DNA of 64,000 nucleotides from Alkalilimnicola ehrlichii. GTDB taxonomy: Bacteria; Pseudomonadota; Gammaproteobacteria; Nitrococcales; AK92. The DNA lies in the NCBI RefSeq assembly GCF_003399765.1, contig NZ_NFZV01000003.1, positions 186,001 to 250,000 of the forward strand, written 5' to 3'. A model generated the notes under the pieces. It saw only the letters and a list, made by a program, of their open reading frames with translations, did not search any database and was not told the origin of the DNA. Position 1 is the first letter of the stretch; every line of letters begins with the position of its first letter. Positions 8,648 to 17,363 of this stretch are shown one piece after another. The position numbers and the translations under genes were made by a program.

Positions 8648-8662
8648 GCCCGCTAAGCGGGC
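8648..8662 (-). terminator. Hairpin at the end of the ars operon
   Basis: GCCCGCT-A-AGCGGGC is a perfect 7-bp inverted repeat that contains the acr3 stop codon. No clear T-run follows, so termination may be weak or Rho-assisted. Confidence 0.35.
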
Positions 8663-9738
8663 GCTGCGGCAGGAAAATGGTGGCGGGTGCGGTTGGCAAT
8701 GCGCACCAGCCACAGCATCAGCGGTACTTCCACCAGCACACCAACCACGGTGGCGAGTGCGGCGCCGGATTGCAGGCCGAACAGAGCGATGGCGGCCGCC
8801 ACGGCGAGTTCGAAGAAATTACTTGCCCCGATCATGCTGCCGGGTGCGGCCACGTTGTGGGGAACGCGCCAAGCCTTAGCCCAGCCGTAAGCGAGGAAAA
8901 AGATAAACACCGTTTGAATAATCAGCGGCACGGCGATCAAAGCGATGTGCAGCGGATTGTTCAGAATAATCTCGCCTTGGAACGCGAACAAAAGCACCAG
9001 GGTCAGGATCAGCCCGACGGGCGTGACCGGCGCCAAGCGCTTCATGAACACCTGATCGAACCATTCACGCCCACGGCGCTGGATTAACGTTACGCGGGTG
9101 AAATAGCCGGCCGCCAAGGGAATCACGATGTACAGCAGCACGGACAGCGCCACCGTATCCCACGGTACGCTGATGTCCGAGATGCCGAGCAGCAGCACCA
9201 CGATAGGGGCGAAGGCGAACAGCATGATGAGGTCGTTAAGCGCCACCTGCACCAAGGTGTAACCGGCATCGCCGCGCGTTAAATGGCTCCAGACGAACAC
9301 CATTGCCGTGCAAGGAGCAGCACCCAATAAAATGGCGCCCGCTAAGTACTCCCGCGCGAGACCTTCGGGAATGAAGGGCTGAAACACCACCATGAAGAAA
9401 AACCAGGCGATGGCGAACATGGTGAACGGCTTAATCAGCCAGTTTACCGAGGTGGTGATGACCAAGCCTTTCGGTTGCCGGCGTACGCCCGCGATGGCGC
9501 TAAAGTCGATCTGCACCATCATGGGGAAGATCATAGCCCAGATCAGCAGCGCGACTGGAATCGATACCTGCGCATACTCGAAGCGCGCCAGTGTTTCAGG
9601 TACGGCCGGTGCGAACTGACCCAAGAGAATGCCGCCGATGATCGCCAAGGCCACCCACAGCGACAGCCAGCGCTCGAATAGCCCCATGCCTTCTTTAATG
9701 TCCGGCGTTTCTTGCAAGGAGGATTGCGTCGTGCTCAT
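8653..9738 (-). CDS. acr3: Arsenite efflux permease, ACR3 family
   Basis: 361 residues with ten predicted membrane segments, the size and layout of ACR3 (bile/arsenite/riboflavin transporter superfamily) rather than the 12-helix ArsB. The diagnostic GAAPCTAMVFVWSHL in helix 4 contains the conserved cysteine required for arsenite transport, and ALNDLIMLFAFAPIV follows. It exports arsenite made by ArsC. Its start overlaps the arsC stop by 4 bases, so the two are translationally coupled; operon order is arsR-arsC-acr3. Confidence 0.9.
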   Translation of the reverse strand: MSTTQSSLQETPDIKEGMGLFERWLSLWVALAIIGGILLGQFAPAVPETLARFEYAQVSIPVALLIWAMIFPMMVQIDFSAIAGVRRQPKGLVITTSVNWLIKPFTMFAIAWFFFMVVFQPFIPEGLAREYLAGAILLGAAPCTAMVFVWSHLTRGDAGYTLVQVALNDLIMLFAFAPIVVLLLGISDISVPWDTVALSVLLYIVIPLAAGYFTRVTLIQRRGREWFDQVFMKRLAPVTPVGLILTLVLLFAFQGEIILNNPLHIALIAVPLIIQTVFIFFLAYGWAKAWRVPHNVAAPGSMIGASNFFELAVAAAIALFGLQSGAALATVVGVLVEVPLMLWLVRIANRTRHHFPAAAPA

Positions 9739-10169
9739 GCGTCGGCGAGTTCCTTAGATAGCAGTTCGCGCACGCGGCGTTTGACGTCGTCGCGCACCGC
9801 GTGGAATTGGGCGGTAATCTCGGTTTCGCTGCCGGTCGCCTTGGCCGGGTCGGGCAAGGGCCAGTGTATTCGCCGAGTGCCAGGCGGTAGCACGGGGCAG
9901 TGCTCATCGGCGTGGCCGCAGACGGTCACTACCAGATCGGCCTCGGCGAGCATGGCATCGGTGACCCGCGTCGATTCTTGGCCACTGATATCGATGCCGT
10001 CTTCGGCCATGGCCGCGATGGCGCGCGGGTTCTTGCCATGAGCCTCGATACCGGCCGATTGCACGCGGGCGTGCTCGCCGCCGAAATGGCGGGCGTAACC
10101 TTCCGCCATTTGCGAGCGGCAGGAGTTGCCGGTGCAGAGGAACAGAATAGTAAGGGGTTTACGGTGCAT
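9735..10169 (-). CDS. arsC: Arsenate reductase, low-molecular-weight phosphatase type
   Basis: 144 residues. The P-loop LCTGNSCRS (Cys12, Arg18) binds arsenate, and Cys84 and Cys91 in the VVTVCGHADEHCP loop form the redox relay, as in thioredoxin- or glutaredoxin-linked ArsC of the LMW-PTP fold. WPLPDP provides the general-acid aspartate. It reduces arsenate to arsenite for the Acr3 pump downstream. Length is typical. Confidence 0.92.
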   Translation of the reverse strand: MHRKPLTILFLCTGNSCRSQMAEGYARHFGGEHARVQSAGIEAHGKNPRAIAAMAEDGIDISGQESTRVTDAMLAEADLVVTVCGHADEHCPVLPPGTRRIHWPLPDPAKATGSETEITAQFHAVRDDVKRRVRELLSKELADA

Positions 10170-10179
10170 GCGGTGCTTC

Positions 10180-10521
10180 CTAACTGCATTCCGCCAGCGG
10201 GCGGTTGGGCATGCCCGCCAGTCGCTGACGAATATCGCTCACGCTTTCGGCAGCGAAGGTGGTTGCCAACACTTCGCGCGCCCAGGCGGGCAGCTGCGGG
10301 TGTAGGCGGTAGAACACCCATTGCCCGCGCCGTTCGTCCTTAACGATGCCAAGATCGCGCAAATGGCCGAGATGGCGGGAGATGCGCGATTGCGTCATGT
10401 CCAAGGCGTGCACCAGCTCGCACACGCAGAGCTGATCCTCCGCCCAGAGCAGGAGCAGGCAGCGCAAGCGCGTGCTGTCGGCGAGCGCTCGAAAAAGAGT
10501 TCTGGGGTCATGGATATGCAC
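10180..10521 (-). CDS. arsR: Arsenic-responsive repressor ArsR
   Basis: 113 residues from the GTG at 10521, with a winged-helix ArsR fold. The metalloid site is QLCVCEL (Cys32 and Cys34) and the recognition helix is TQSRISRHLGHLRDLGIV. The frame stays open to an ATG at 10626 with a possible AAGG ribosome site, but that would add 35 residues unlike any ArsR and would place the operator within the gene. The GTG has no clear ribosome site, so the start is uncertain. It represses its own operon until arsenite binds. Confidence 0.82.
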   Translation of the reverse strand: MHIHDPRTLFRALADSTRLRCLLLLWAEDQLCVCELVHALDMTQSRISRHLGHLRDLGIVKDERRGQWVFYRLHPQLPAWAREVLATTFAAESVSDIRQRLAGMPNRPLAECS

Positions 10522-10549
10522 ATATGTGGATAGCCGAATATGTGCATAT
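10514..10549. promoter_or_regulatory. Putative ArsR operator
   Basis: Perfect inverted repeat with 12-base arms: ATATGCACATAT (10514-10525) and ATATGTGCATAT (10538-10549), spacer 12 bases. It overlaps the arsR start codon, as expected for an autoregulatory operator. No other ArsR-type palindrome is seen nearby. Confidence 0.6.
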
Positions 10550-10668
10550 GATACAGAGCGTGCTCGGGATGTGTAAAGGCTTGGGTTAGTTAATGGCGGA
10601 ACGGCTACTGCCAGGCAGCAGCCCATGTTAATACCTTATGGTACGCTCCGGCGCCGAATCGGAGGCTT

Positions 10669-11999
10669 TTATTGCTCGAGGCGTCTGTCGACGCGGCGCA
10701 GGCGCTGCTCGAGGAATTCGATGGTATGCATTTGCCGTACGCTCATGTCCGTGCGCTGTAGCAAGTTGCTGCCGGGGTGCTGGGAGTTAAGCCATTGCCA
10801 GGTTATCAAGCCCGGTTCGACCAACGGAATCTCCGCCCAGTCCGCCTCCGCTTCGTCGAGCGGACCGTCGACGCGGCGGGCGACGATATCGGCTTCGGCC
10901 TCGGCGCCCAGACTAAGCTTTTGCGGCAACGAGATGTGGTGCCAACGCTGGCCGGTAGCCTGGTGGACGGCGAAAGCGACGTTATATATCTGGCCGTCGG
11001 TTAGGGTTTTGCTGTCCTGCGGGTTGGGTGCTTCCAGACTACGGGTTAGGCGCACTTCCCAAGCGCCGTCGTGCCAGCGACCATCGGCTTCGATGGCACC
11101 GCGGCTGCCGCTGGGTGTGCGCAGCAGGCGTTGGGGTATCACGTCCCCTTCCTGCCAGTCATGGTTAGGATCGAAAGGCACGGCGTGGCCTTCGGCCAAG
11201 TAGTAGAAATCGTCCTGACCGTAGCCCTGCTCGATCAGCCGTTCCCAGTCCAGTGCATGGAAGCCGGTTTGTTCGGCATCGAACATCCATAACGGTTGCT
11301 CGGTTTCCTCGTCCCAATTGCTTGTGTACATGCCTTGCCCTTCCGAGGAATGGCGGTATTCGAGGATATAACCGTTGTCGGCATAACCAAGGGGGTTGCT
11401 GCGGTGGGCGCGCCATTGCCAGAGGTCGATGAACACACCCTCGTCGCGCAGTTGCTCCAGCTCCGCAACGGGCCGGACGTGATGCCAACTGACATCGGCC
11501 GGGTTTGCCGTTGTGCGCGATTGCGGGATGTACTTACGTACGTCGCTGCGGCCCAGTTCCTGCCCCAGGTAGGCATTCTGCCGGACCGTTTCGGGGCTTG
11601 CCTCGTTATATGTGGTGCGCATGCCCTGATGGGCCGTCATGAAGCCGCCGTAGAGGCCGAAGCCGTCGACGGCACCGTCGTCGAGCATCATGGAAATGCG
11701 ATCTTCGTATAAACCGTGGGGGTCGCCTTCGGGGCCGCTGGTGCCGTAGCGCACCCAGCGGCCGTCTTCATAGCGAAGGACTTGGTGATACCAGCTAGGG
11801 CTGTCGGTTTCAAACCGATACCGCAACTGGAACTGCTCATCGTCGTACACGGCCGCCACTTGCAGCGTCGGCCGTGCTTCCACCCGTTGGTATTTACCTT
11901 CGTTCTGCGAGGTGAACACCAACATGAGAATGAACATGATGATGCTAATGCCGGCGATGATAAAAAACCGGCACGCGTCTTACGTGGTGGTTGCGACAT
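10669..11999 (-). CDS. Membrane-anchored ethylbenzene-dehydrogenase-type heme-binding protein, interrupted by one frameshift
   Basis: About 443 residues after repair. The first 13 residues (MSQPPRKTRAGFF) are basic and run into a hydrophobic anchor (IIAGISIIMFILMLVFTSQ) only if one T is added to the T6 run (A6 at 11962-11967 on the plus strand). The rest is a soluble, probably periplasmic, beta-rich protein with repeated W/Y-rich segments and DGQIYNVAFAVHQATGQRWHHISLP. This resembles the heme-binding gamma-subunit-like domain of ethylbenzene dehydrogenase/DMSO-reductase relatives. Electron transfer is a family-level guess. It is a lone gene between arsR and the lipoprotein cluster, so partners are not visible. 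Confidence 0.55.
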
Positions 12000-12331
12000 G
12001 TCGGACCCCCTGATGATACATGGATGCCGCCGCGCGGTTCGTGGCGACGGCGGGGGTCAGTGTACTAGTAAATGCCCTCCCGCTTAAGAAATAGGCTTTG
12101 CCCTGGTGATCCAGGTCCGCAGATGTAAAGGCAGGGCGCAACGAACAAGGTGGGCAACATCGAGCCGAGCAGGCCGTCGCTTGTGGGAGAGGGTGCGGCA
12201 GACCTGTAACCGAAATATTAAGGTTTTCTAATTTTCTGCCGTTGTTACGAAGATAAGCCACCTTCTTCGTGGCGTGCCTCGGCGTAACGGGGCACGCCTT
12301 CACTACACCTTCTTTTGGGGGACATACCAAG
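12000..12331. promoter_or_regulatory. Upstream region of the lipoprotein cluster, with a hairpin
   Basis: This gap separates divergent genes and must hold both promoters. The clearest structure is GGCGTGCC (12271-12278) with GGCACGCC (12291-12298), an 8-bp stem about 35 bp before the lipoprotein start, which could be part of a 5' untranslated region or a weak terminator. No operator was recognised. Confidence 0.35.
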
Positions 12332-12829
12332 ATGTTTGACCGTAAGTTGCTGCTTGGTGGCGCATTCTCTGCTGCTTTTCTGATTGCCGGCTGCGCTTCC
12401 ACGCCCGAACAACCGAGAACGGTCGATGCCGGCTGGCCGGATTGGTATCAGGTCTATGACGCCGACGAGCAATATTTCTACGGTTTCGGCGAAGGTCACA
12501 GCAGCCGCTTGAACATGGCCACTCAGCAGGCGCGTTTGGCCGCTCAGACCGAGTTGGCGCAGGCCGTCGATGCCCGCGTCCAGGCTCTGGCGCAAGAAGG
12601 TGCCCAGCAGTCTTTGGACGATCCGCAAGTCCGTGGTGTGTTCGAGTCCGCCCAGCGCTCGCTGGTCGATACCAGCCTCTCTGACGCCCAGCCCGACCAG
12701 GTGCACCGTGTGCGCCAAGACGATGGCAGCGTGCGCGTATTTATCCGTATGCGGATGCCGCGTAACGAAGCCGACCGTATCGGTCGCAGCGTCATCGACG
12801 AAATGGACCGCCAGCTCGGCGCGCGGTAA
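12332..12829 (+). CDS. LPP20-family outer-membrane lipoprotein
   Basis: 165-residue lipoprotein. The signal ends in the lipobox LIAGC (Cys19). The mature part, with WPDWYQVYDADEQYFYGFGEGHS followed by ATQQARLAAQTELAQAV, is the LPP20/FlgT-N-like fold that recurs in the third gene of this cluster. Such proteins are surface or outer-membrane attached; their biochemical role is not known. The ATG is chosen because it directly precedes the signal peptide. It is 24 bases upstream of the next small lipoprotein and clearly cotranscribed with it. Confidence 0.75.
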   Translation: MFDRKLLLGGAFSAAFLIAGCASTPEQPRTVDAGWPDWYQVYDADEQYFYGFGEGHSSRLNMATQQARLAAQTELAQAVDARVQALAQEGAQQSLDDPQVRGVFESAQRSLVDTSLSDAQPDQVHRVRQDDGSVRVFIRMRMPRNEADRIGRSVIDEMDRQLGAR

Positions 12830-12853
12830 GCGCTTTCCGAAGGAGGTGCGGAT

Positions 12854-13027
12854 ATGAAGACCATTACCGGCCTAATGGGCCTTGCGTTATTGGCGCTGAC
12901 GCTGGCGGCTTGTTCTTCCAAGCTCGACGAGCGTATTGCTCAAGAAATGCAGGCCGAGCGAGAGCGGCAGCAACAGCACGAGGCGGGGCGTTCCTCGCTT
13001 GATCAGCTGGATCGCCACACGCGCTAA
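12854..13027 (+). CDS. Small lipoprotein (57 residues)
   Basis: MKTITGLMGLALLALTLAAC is a complete lipoprotein signal with lipobox TLAAC (Cys20). The remaining 37 residues are charged and helical (KLDERIAQEMQAERERQQQ). A strong AGGAGG ribosome site is 8 bases before the ATG. The position between two LPP20-type lipoprotein genes suggests a shared envelope complex. No known family was recognised. Confidence 0.75.
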   Translation: MKTITGLMGLALLALTLAACSSKLDERIAQEMQAERERQQQHEAGRSSLDQLDRHTR

Positions 13028-13135
13028 GCCCAGGTGTGCCTATTGCGGGCAGTTCGGCGCTGGCCGGGCTGCCCGTTTCCCACCTTAATCTGTATCCGTT
13101 GGTACCGGCCCTGTAGAGGTCGGAGGTTACGAGCT

Positions 13136-15196
13136 ATGCGAAAAGAATTACCTTCCGCCTTCAGCCGACGCCTGCTCGGTATCTTGCTGCTTGCCTTCTT
13201 GTTGCCCGGCTGCGCGATGTTGTCCGACCGGGGCGTTTCATTGGCAGAGTTAGAAGCGGCTGGCGCCGACGCGGTTCGTTACGACCGTAGCTTCGCCTAT
13301 GGCCACGGAACCGGCGATACACGAGAGGCGGCACACCAAGCGGCGCGCGAGCAGCTCGCCGGCGAACTGCTCACCCAGGTGCGCAGCGAGATGCGTACCT
13401 TAGAGCGCGAGTTACAAGTAGAGGAAAGCGGCGAGACTCGCCGCCAGTACCAGCGCGAGTTCAGCAGCTCCTCGATCGCCGCTGTTAACGTTGAACTCGA
13501 AGGCATACAGGTCGACGAAGAGCAACGCGGCCAAGGCGGCTGGTACGTCCGCCTGCGGGTGCCCAACGATATGATGGACGAGCTGCGCCGCCGCGCCCGT
13601 CGTAATGCACCGGCGCTGGCGCGTGTGGAAGCGACCGAAGCAGCGGCGGACACCGCGCCGGGTCGGCAGCTGCGTTCGGCGTTACGCGGTTTAGCCGTCG
13701 TATACGACCGCAACTTAGCCGATGCGGGCGTTTTCGCCGGCGATCGGCGGACGACCTTCGAAGCGTTTTTCCTCGATGCTATTACCGATGGCGTCGATCG
13801 TATTCGCGTACTGCCCCTGGTCCAGGGCGAGCGGGTCCGCTTCCTTGCTATCGAGCGCAACACCTTTACCCCGCAGCCGGGGTTGATGCTGGGTATCGGC
13901 GGTCAGGAGCTGGAGACCAATAGCGAGGGTGTTACCGGCTGGGTGGCTATCAACGACCTTCCGGCAAGGATCGACATTAGCGTATTGGGCTATTCGCAGA
14001 AAAACGCCTCGGATGAGTGGCACCACCCGAACGCAGCGCTGCTGCGCTCGGATAGTATCGACCGCGACAGTCTGACCGAGTCGCGCCGGGCCCAGGTCTT
14101 TGTGCACACCGAGCCGGCCGGTGCCGTGGTGGTGCTGAACGAGCACGAAGTACTTTCGCCCGGCGTTATCGCCTTAAGCTCCGGCGCCCGCTACCGGGTC
14201 ATTGCCCAGCATGGCGCCGATTACGACCGGCGGGAAGAAGTAATCAGCATACCGCAGGGCGCCCCCTACGCTTTCGTTAGCTTAGAGCTCAGAGAGCGTC
14301 GTTTCGGCTTCATCGACGTGAACGCTACCGGCCGCCAAAGCGAAGTGCGGGTGCGGAGTCTGGCGCGCGACGACGAATACCGACCGGAGAGCAACCGCTT
14401 TGCCCGCGAACTCGATGTCGGCCGGTACGAAATTCGTGTCTCCCGGGGCGACGATGAAGACTACGAGCAAATTCTCGACCACGTAACCTTGCTCGAAGGT
14501 ATGGAATTCCAACGCGCCTACAGCGCCCCGCGTTATCGCGAGCCTTTCCACCACGGTTGGCGCTTTGCGATCAATGTCGGTCGCTTTGGCGGCGAGCCGG
14601 AAAGCGATTATCGCCTACCCTGGGCCGACGGCGAACGAATCGCCTATACCGACCTGGAAGCGCGAACCGGAGCATCGGATGTCGATTTCAACGGCAACAA
14701 TGTACTGCTGACCGTGCATCGTTTATTCGACCGCTTCAACTTCACCTTGCAGGGTAAAGTAGGCGCTGCCAACCACGAAATCACCCTGACGCAGAACGGT
14801 CGCGGCACCGACTTCAAGCTCGATAGCTGGTATGCCTCGGCAGGGGCCGGTTTCTGGTACTCCTTCGGCAACGATCGGCTGATTAGCGCCTTAACCTATA
14901 ACCAGGGCCTTGAGCACACCAGTTGGGATACCGACACCACGGTGCGTTTCCGCGACGCTCAGGGCAATTGGCAGAGCTTATCTTCCTCCAGCGTCAGCAA
15001 CCGCTATGGATATATCGAACTCAGCAATCACCTGGATCTATCCCCCGTGCTGGAGAATTTCGGATTGACCTTCTCCGCCGTCGTTCCGAGCGAGAAATTT
15101 GAACCTTACGTCCACATTGGTATCGGTTGGGCCTTCATGACGCGTGGTCATCGGCACCCGGCAACCGTGCGTGCACGCGAAGGCACGCATTATTGA
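13136..15196 (+). CDS. Large LPP20/PEGA lipoprotein with a beta-strand-rich C-terminus
   Basis: 686 residues. The signal ends in FLLPGC (lipobox). Residues about 30-180 repeat the LPP20 pattern (RSFAYGHGTGDTREAAHQAAREQLAGELL). Around 330-400 a PEGA-like segment is visible (VFVHTEPAGAVVVLNEHEVLSPGVI). The last 170 residues alternate polar and aromatic residues in strands (FRFAINVGRF, FNFTLQGKVG, RYGYIELSNHLDLS), like outer-membrane barrel proteins. The start is the ATG just before the signal; the frame extends further upstream without sense. Third gene of the lipoprotein set. Function unknown; an envelope-spanning role is inferred. Confidence 0.65.
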   Translation: MRKELPSAFSRRLLGILLLAFLLPGCAMLSDRGVSLAELEAAGADAVRYDRSFAYGHGTGDTREAAHQAAREQLAGELLTQVRSEMRTLERELQVEESGETRRQYQREFSSSSIAAVNVELEGIQVDEEQRGQGGWYVRLRVPNDMMDELRRRARRNAPALARVEATEAAADTAPGRQLRSALRGLAVVYDRNLADAGVFAGDRRTTFEAFFLDAITDGVDRIRVLPLVQGERVRFLAIERNTFTPQPGLMLGIGGQELETNSEGVTGWVAINDLPARIDISVLGYSQKNASDEWHHPNAALLRSDSIDRDSLTESRRAQVFVHTEPAGAVVVLNEHEVLSPGVIALSSGARYRVIAQHGADYDRREEVISIPQGAPYAFVSLELRERRFGFIDVNATGRQSEVRVRSLARDDEYRPESNRFARELDVGRYEIRVSRGDDEDYEQILDHVTLLEGMEFQRAYSAPRYREPFHHGWRFAINVGRFGGEPESDYRLPWADGERIAYTDLEARTGASDVDFNGNNVLLTVHRLFDRFNFTLQGKVGAANHEITLTQNGRGTDFKLDSWYASAGAGFWYSFGNDRLISALTYNQGLEHTSWDTDTTVRFRDAQGNWQSLSSSSVSNRYGYIELSNHLDLSPVLENFGLTFSAVVPSEKFEPYVHIGIGWAFMTRGHRHPATVRAREGTHY

Positions 15197-15220
15197 CTTT
15201 GCACAAGATGGGAAGAATAA

Positions 15221-15240
15221 GGGGCAGTTTATACTGCCCC
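15221..15240 (+). terminator. Hairpin after the lipoprotein cluster
   Basis: GGGGCAG-TTTATA-CTGCCCC is a perfect 7-bp stem 24 bases past the stop codon. No long T-run follows, so it may be a weak terminator or part of the fpr leader. Confidence 0.4.
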
Positions 15241-15268
15241 TGTGACAGACGAAGGAGTGCGGCCGACC

Positions 15269-16045
15269 ATGACGAGCTTTATCAACGAGCAGGTGCTGAG
15301 CGTTCACCACTGGAACGACACACTATTTAGTTTCACCACGACACGCGACGAAAGCCTGCGCTTTGAAAACGGTCAGTTCGTCATGATCGGCCTCAAGATA
15401 GACGGCAAACCGCTGCTTCGCGCCTACAGCATTGCCAGTGCCAACTACGAAGATTACCTGGAATTCTTCAGTATCAAAGTCCCCGACGGGCCGCTGACGT
15501 CTCGCTTGCAACACCTGCAGGTCGGCGACACTTTGCTGGTTAGCCGCAAGCCGGTCGGCACTCTGGTGCTGCACGACCTGAAACCGGGCAAGCATCTCTA
15601 CCTGCTGGCGACCGGCACGGGGCTCGCGCCGTTTTTGAGTATCATAAAAGACCCAGAAGCCTACGAGCGTTTCGAGAAAATCATCTTAGTGCACGGCGTG
15701 CGCTACGTGAGCGAACTGGCCTACGCCGATTTCATCACCAAAGAGCTGCCGCAGAACGAATTCTTCGGCGACGAAGTCCGCGAAAAGCTCATTTATTACC
15801 CCACCGTAACGCGCGAACAATTCCGCACCCAGGGCCGGATCACCACCTTGATCGAAACCGGCCGCCTGTTCGACGACATCGGCCTTCCGCCGCTCGATCC
15901 CGCCCACGACCGCGCCATGATCTGCGGCAGTCCCTACATGTTGGAAGACCTCAGCCAATTGCTCAACGCCCGCGATTTCCACATCTCGCCCCGCATCGGC
16001 GAGCCGGGCGATTACGTGATCGAACGGGCATTTGTCGAGAAATAG
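15269..16045 (+). CDS. fpr: Ferredoxin/flavodoxin-NADP reductase
   Basis: 258 residues, the standard size of bacterial Fpr. FAD-binding RAYSIAS lies near residue 50 and the NADP-binding GTGLAPFLSI near 115. The C-terminus VEK is the short form typical of proteobacterial (subclass I) enzymes. It moves electrons between NADPH and ferredoxin or flavodoxin, in oxidative-stress defence and iron-sulfur supply. ATG at 15269 with a GAAGGAG site further upstream; a single-gene unit. Confidence 0.9.
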   Translation: MTSFINEQVLSVHHWNDTLFSFTTTRDESLRFENGQFVMIGLKIDGKPLLRAYSIASANYEDYLEFFSIKVPDGPLTSRLQHLQVGDTLLVSRKPVGTLVLHDLKPGKHLYLLATGTGLAPFLSIIKDPEAYERFEKIILVHGVRYVSELAYADFITKELPQNEFFGDEVREKLIYYPTVTREQFRTQGRITTLIETGRLFDDIGLPPLDPAHDRAMICGSPYMLEDLSQLLNARDFHISPRIGEPGDYVIERAFVEK

Positions 16046-16066
16046 CCGCTTTTTACGCGATAGTTA

Positions 16067-16094
16067 AGGGCAGCTGGAACGTCCCACCTGCCCT
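16067..16094. terminator. Bidirectional hairpin between fpr and codA
   Basis: AGGGCAG (16067-16073) pairs with CTGCCCT (16088-16094). It lies in the 54-base gap between the convergent fpr and codA genes, so it could end both transcripts. Confidence 0.45.
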
Positions 16095-16099
16095 CACCC

Positions 16100-17350
16100 T
16101 CACTGCATTAGCTCAGCGTTGTCGGGCTCGCGGCGAACCATTACTTTGCCGTCTCGTACCGAAGCCAACACCGGTTTTTGCCCCAGCAGCACGTCATAAG
16201 GCGTGGCGCCCTGTAGTACCACGCAACGTGCCAGTGCGCCTTCCTGCAAGCCGTAGTCGGTTAAGCCCAAGGCGGCGGCGCCGTTGTCGGTAATCAGTTC
16301 CAGTGCTGTCTCGATACGGTTCATGCCCAACATGTGGCAAGCGTGTAGCCCGACGTCCAGCGTTCGTAACAAATTGCCATTGCCCATCGGGTACCAGGGG
16401 TCTTGTATCGAATCCTGCCCGAATGCCACCCGTAAGCCCGCATCGAGCAGCTCCGGGACGCGGGTGACGCCGCGGCGTTTGGGGTAACCGTCGAAGCGGC
16501 CTTGCAGGTGCAGGTTCTCGGTCGGCAAGGCAACGAAGCGCAGGCCCGTTTTCTTCAGCAGGCGGAACAGGCGGCTGCAGTACGCATCGTTATAAGAACT
16601 CATGGCGCAGGTGTGACTAGCCGTGACGCGCGCGCCGTAATCCCGGCTCAGTGCTTCCGCCGCCAGCACTTCAAGGAAGCGCGACTGCGGATCGTCGATC
16701 TCGTCGCAGTGGACATCGACCAGGCGGTCGTGACGTTCCGCCAAATCCATTAACTTGCGAACGGACTCGACTCCGTAGTCGCGAGTGAATTCAAAATGCG
16801 GAATACCGCCGACTACATCTGCGCCTAAGCGGACCGCCTCGTGCAGCAGCTCAAGCCCGCCGTCGAAGGACAAAATGCCTTCCTGCGGAAAGGCAACGAT
16901 CTGCAGATCGACGAATGCCGCCACCCGCTCCCGCACGTCCAGTAAAGCTTTCAAGGCCGTTAGCGAAGGGTCGGTGACATCGACATGCGTACGCACGTAC
17001 TGAATACCGTTGGCGGCGAAAAGCCGCAAGGTCCGTTCCGCCCTTTGAATGACATCTTCCCGCGAGAGTTGCGCTTTGCGCTCGGCCCAGCACTCGATAC
17101 CCTCGAACAACGTGCCGCTCTGGTTCCAGCGCGGTTCCCCCGCCGTCAGGGCTGCATCCAGGTGAATATGCGGCTCTACAAATGCGGGCGACACCAGATT
17201 CTCCCGCGCATCCAGTTCGTTGTCCGCCGCAGCGGCGAGTTCCGCCTGCTCTGTGATAGCCGAAAACCGCCCTGCTTCGATAGCGAGGCGGTAAAGCCCT
17301 GCGCGCCCTTGCAGGCGCGCATTGATAACGGCGTCGACCTTCATTGCCAT
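16100..17350 (-). CDS. codA: Cytosine deaminase
   Basis: 416 residues, amidohydrolase superfamily. Metal ligands are visible as PHIHLD (His61, His63), HCDEIDD (His214, catalytic Glu217), SHTCAM (His246) and GQDSIQDPW (Asp313), all matching E. coli CodA. It converts cytosine to uracil and ammonia, which feeds the Rut pathway encoded at 43-48 kb. It is downstream of codB and a PucR-like regulator in one operon. Related creatinine/isocytosine deaminases exist, but codB next door supports cytosine. Confidence 0.9.
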   Translation of the reverse strand: MAMKVDAVINARLQGRAGLYRLAIEAGRFSAITEQAELAAAADNELDARENLVSPAFVEPHIHLDAALTAGEPRWNQSGTLFEGIECWAERKAQLSREDVIQRAERTLRLFAANGIQYVRTHVDVTDPSLTALKALLDVRERVAAFVDLQIVAFPQEGILSFDGGLELLHEAVRLGADVVGGIPHFEFTRDYGVESVRKLMDLAERHDRLVDVHCDEIDDPQSRFLEVLAAEALSRDYGARVTASHTCAMSSYNDAYCSRLFRLLKKTGLRFVALPTENLHLQGRFDGYPKRRGVTRVPELLDAGLRVAFGQDSIQDPWYPMGNGNLLRTLDVGLHACHMLGMNRIETALELITDNGAAALGLTDYGLQEGALARCVVLQGATPYDVLLGQKPVLASVRDGKVMVRREPDNAELMQ

Positions 17351-17363
17351 TGCGTTCTCCGTC

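Noticed and set aside
13297-13863. 188-codon antisense frame in the large lipoprotein gene
   Set aside because: Arg/Ser-rich translation without any domain-like pattern; the sense frame has a signal peptide and domains.
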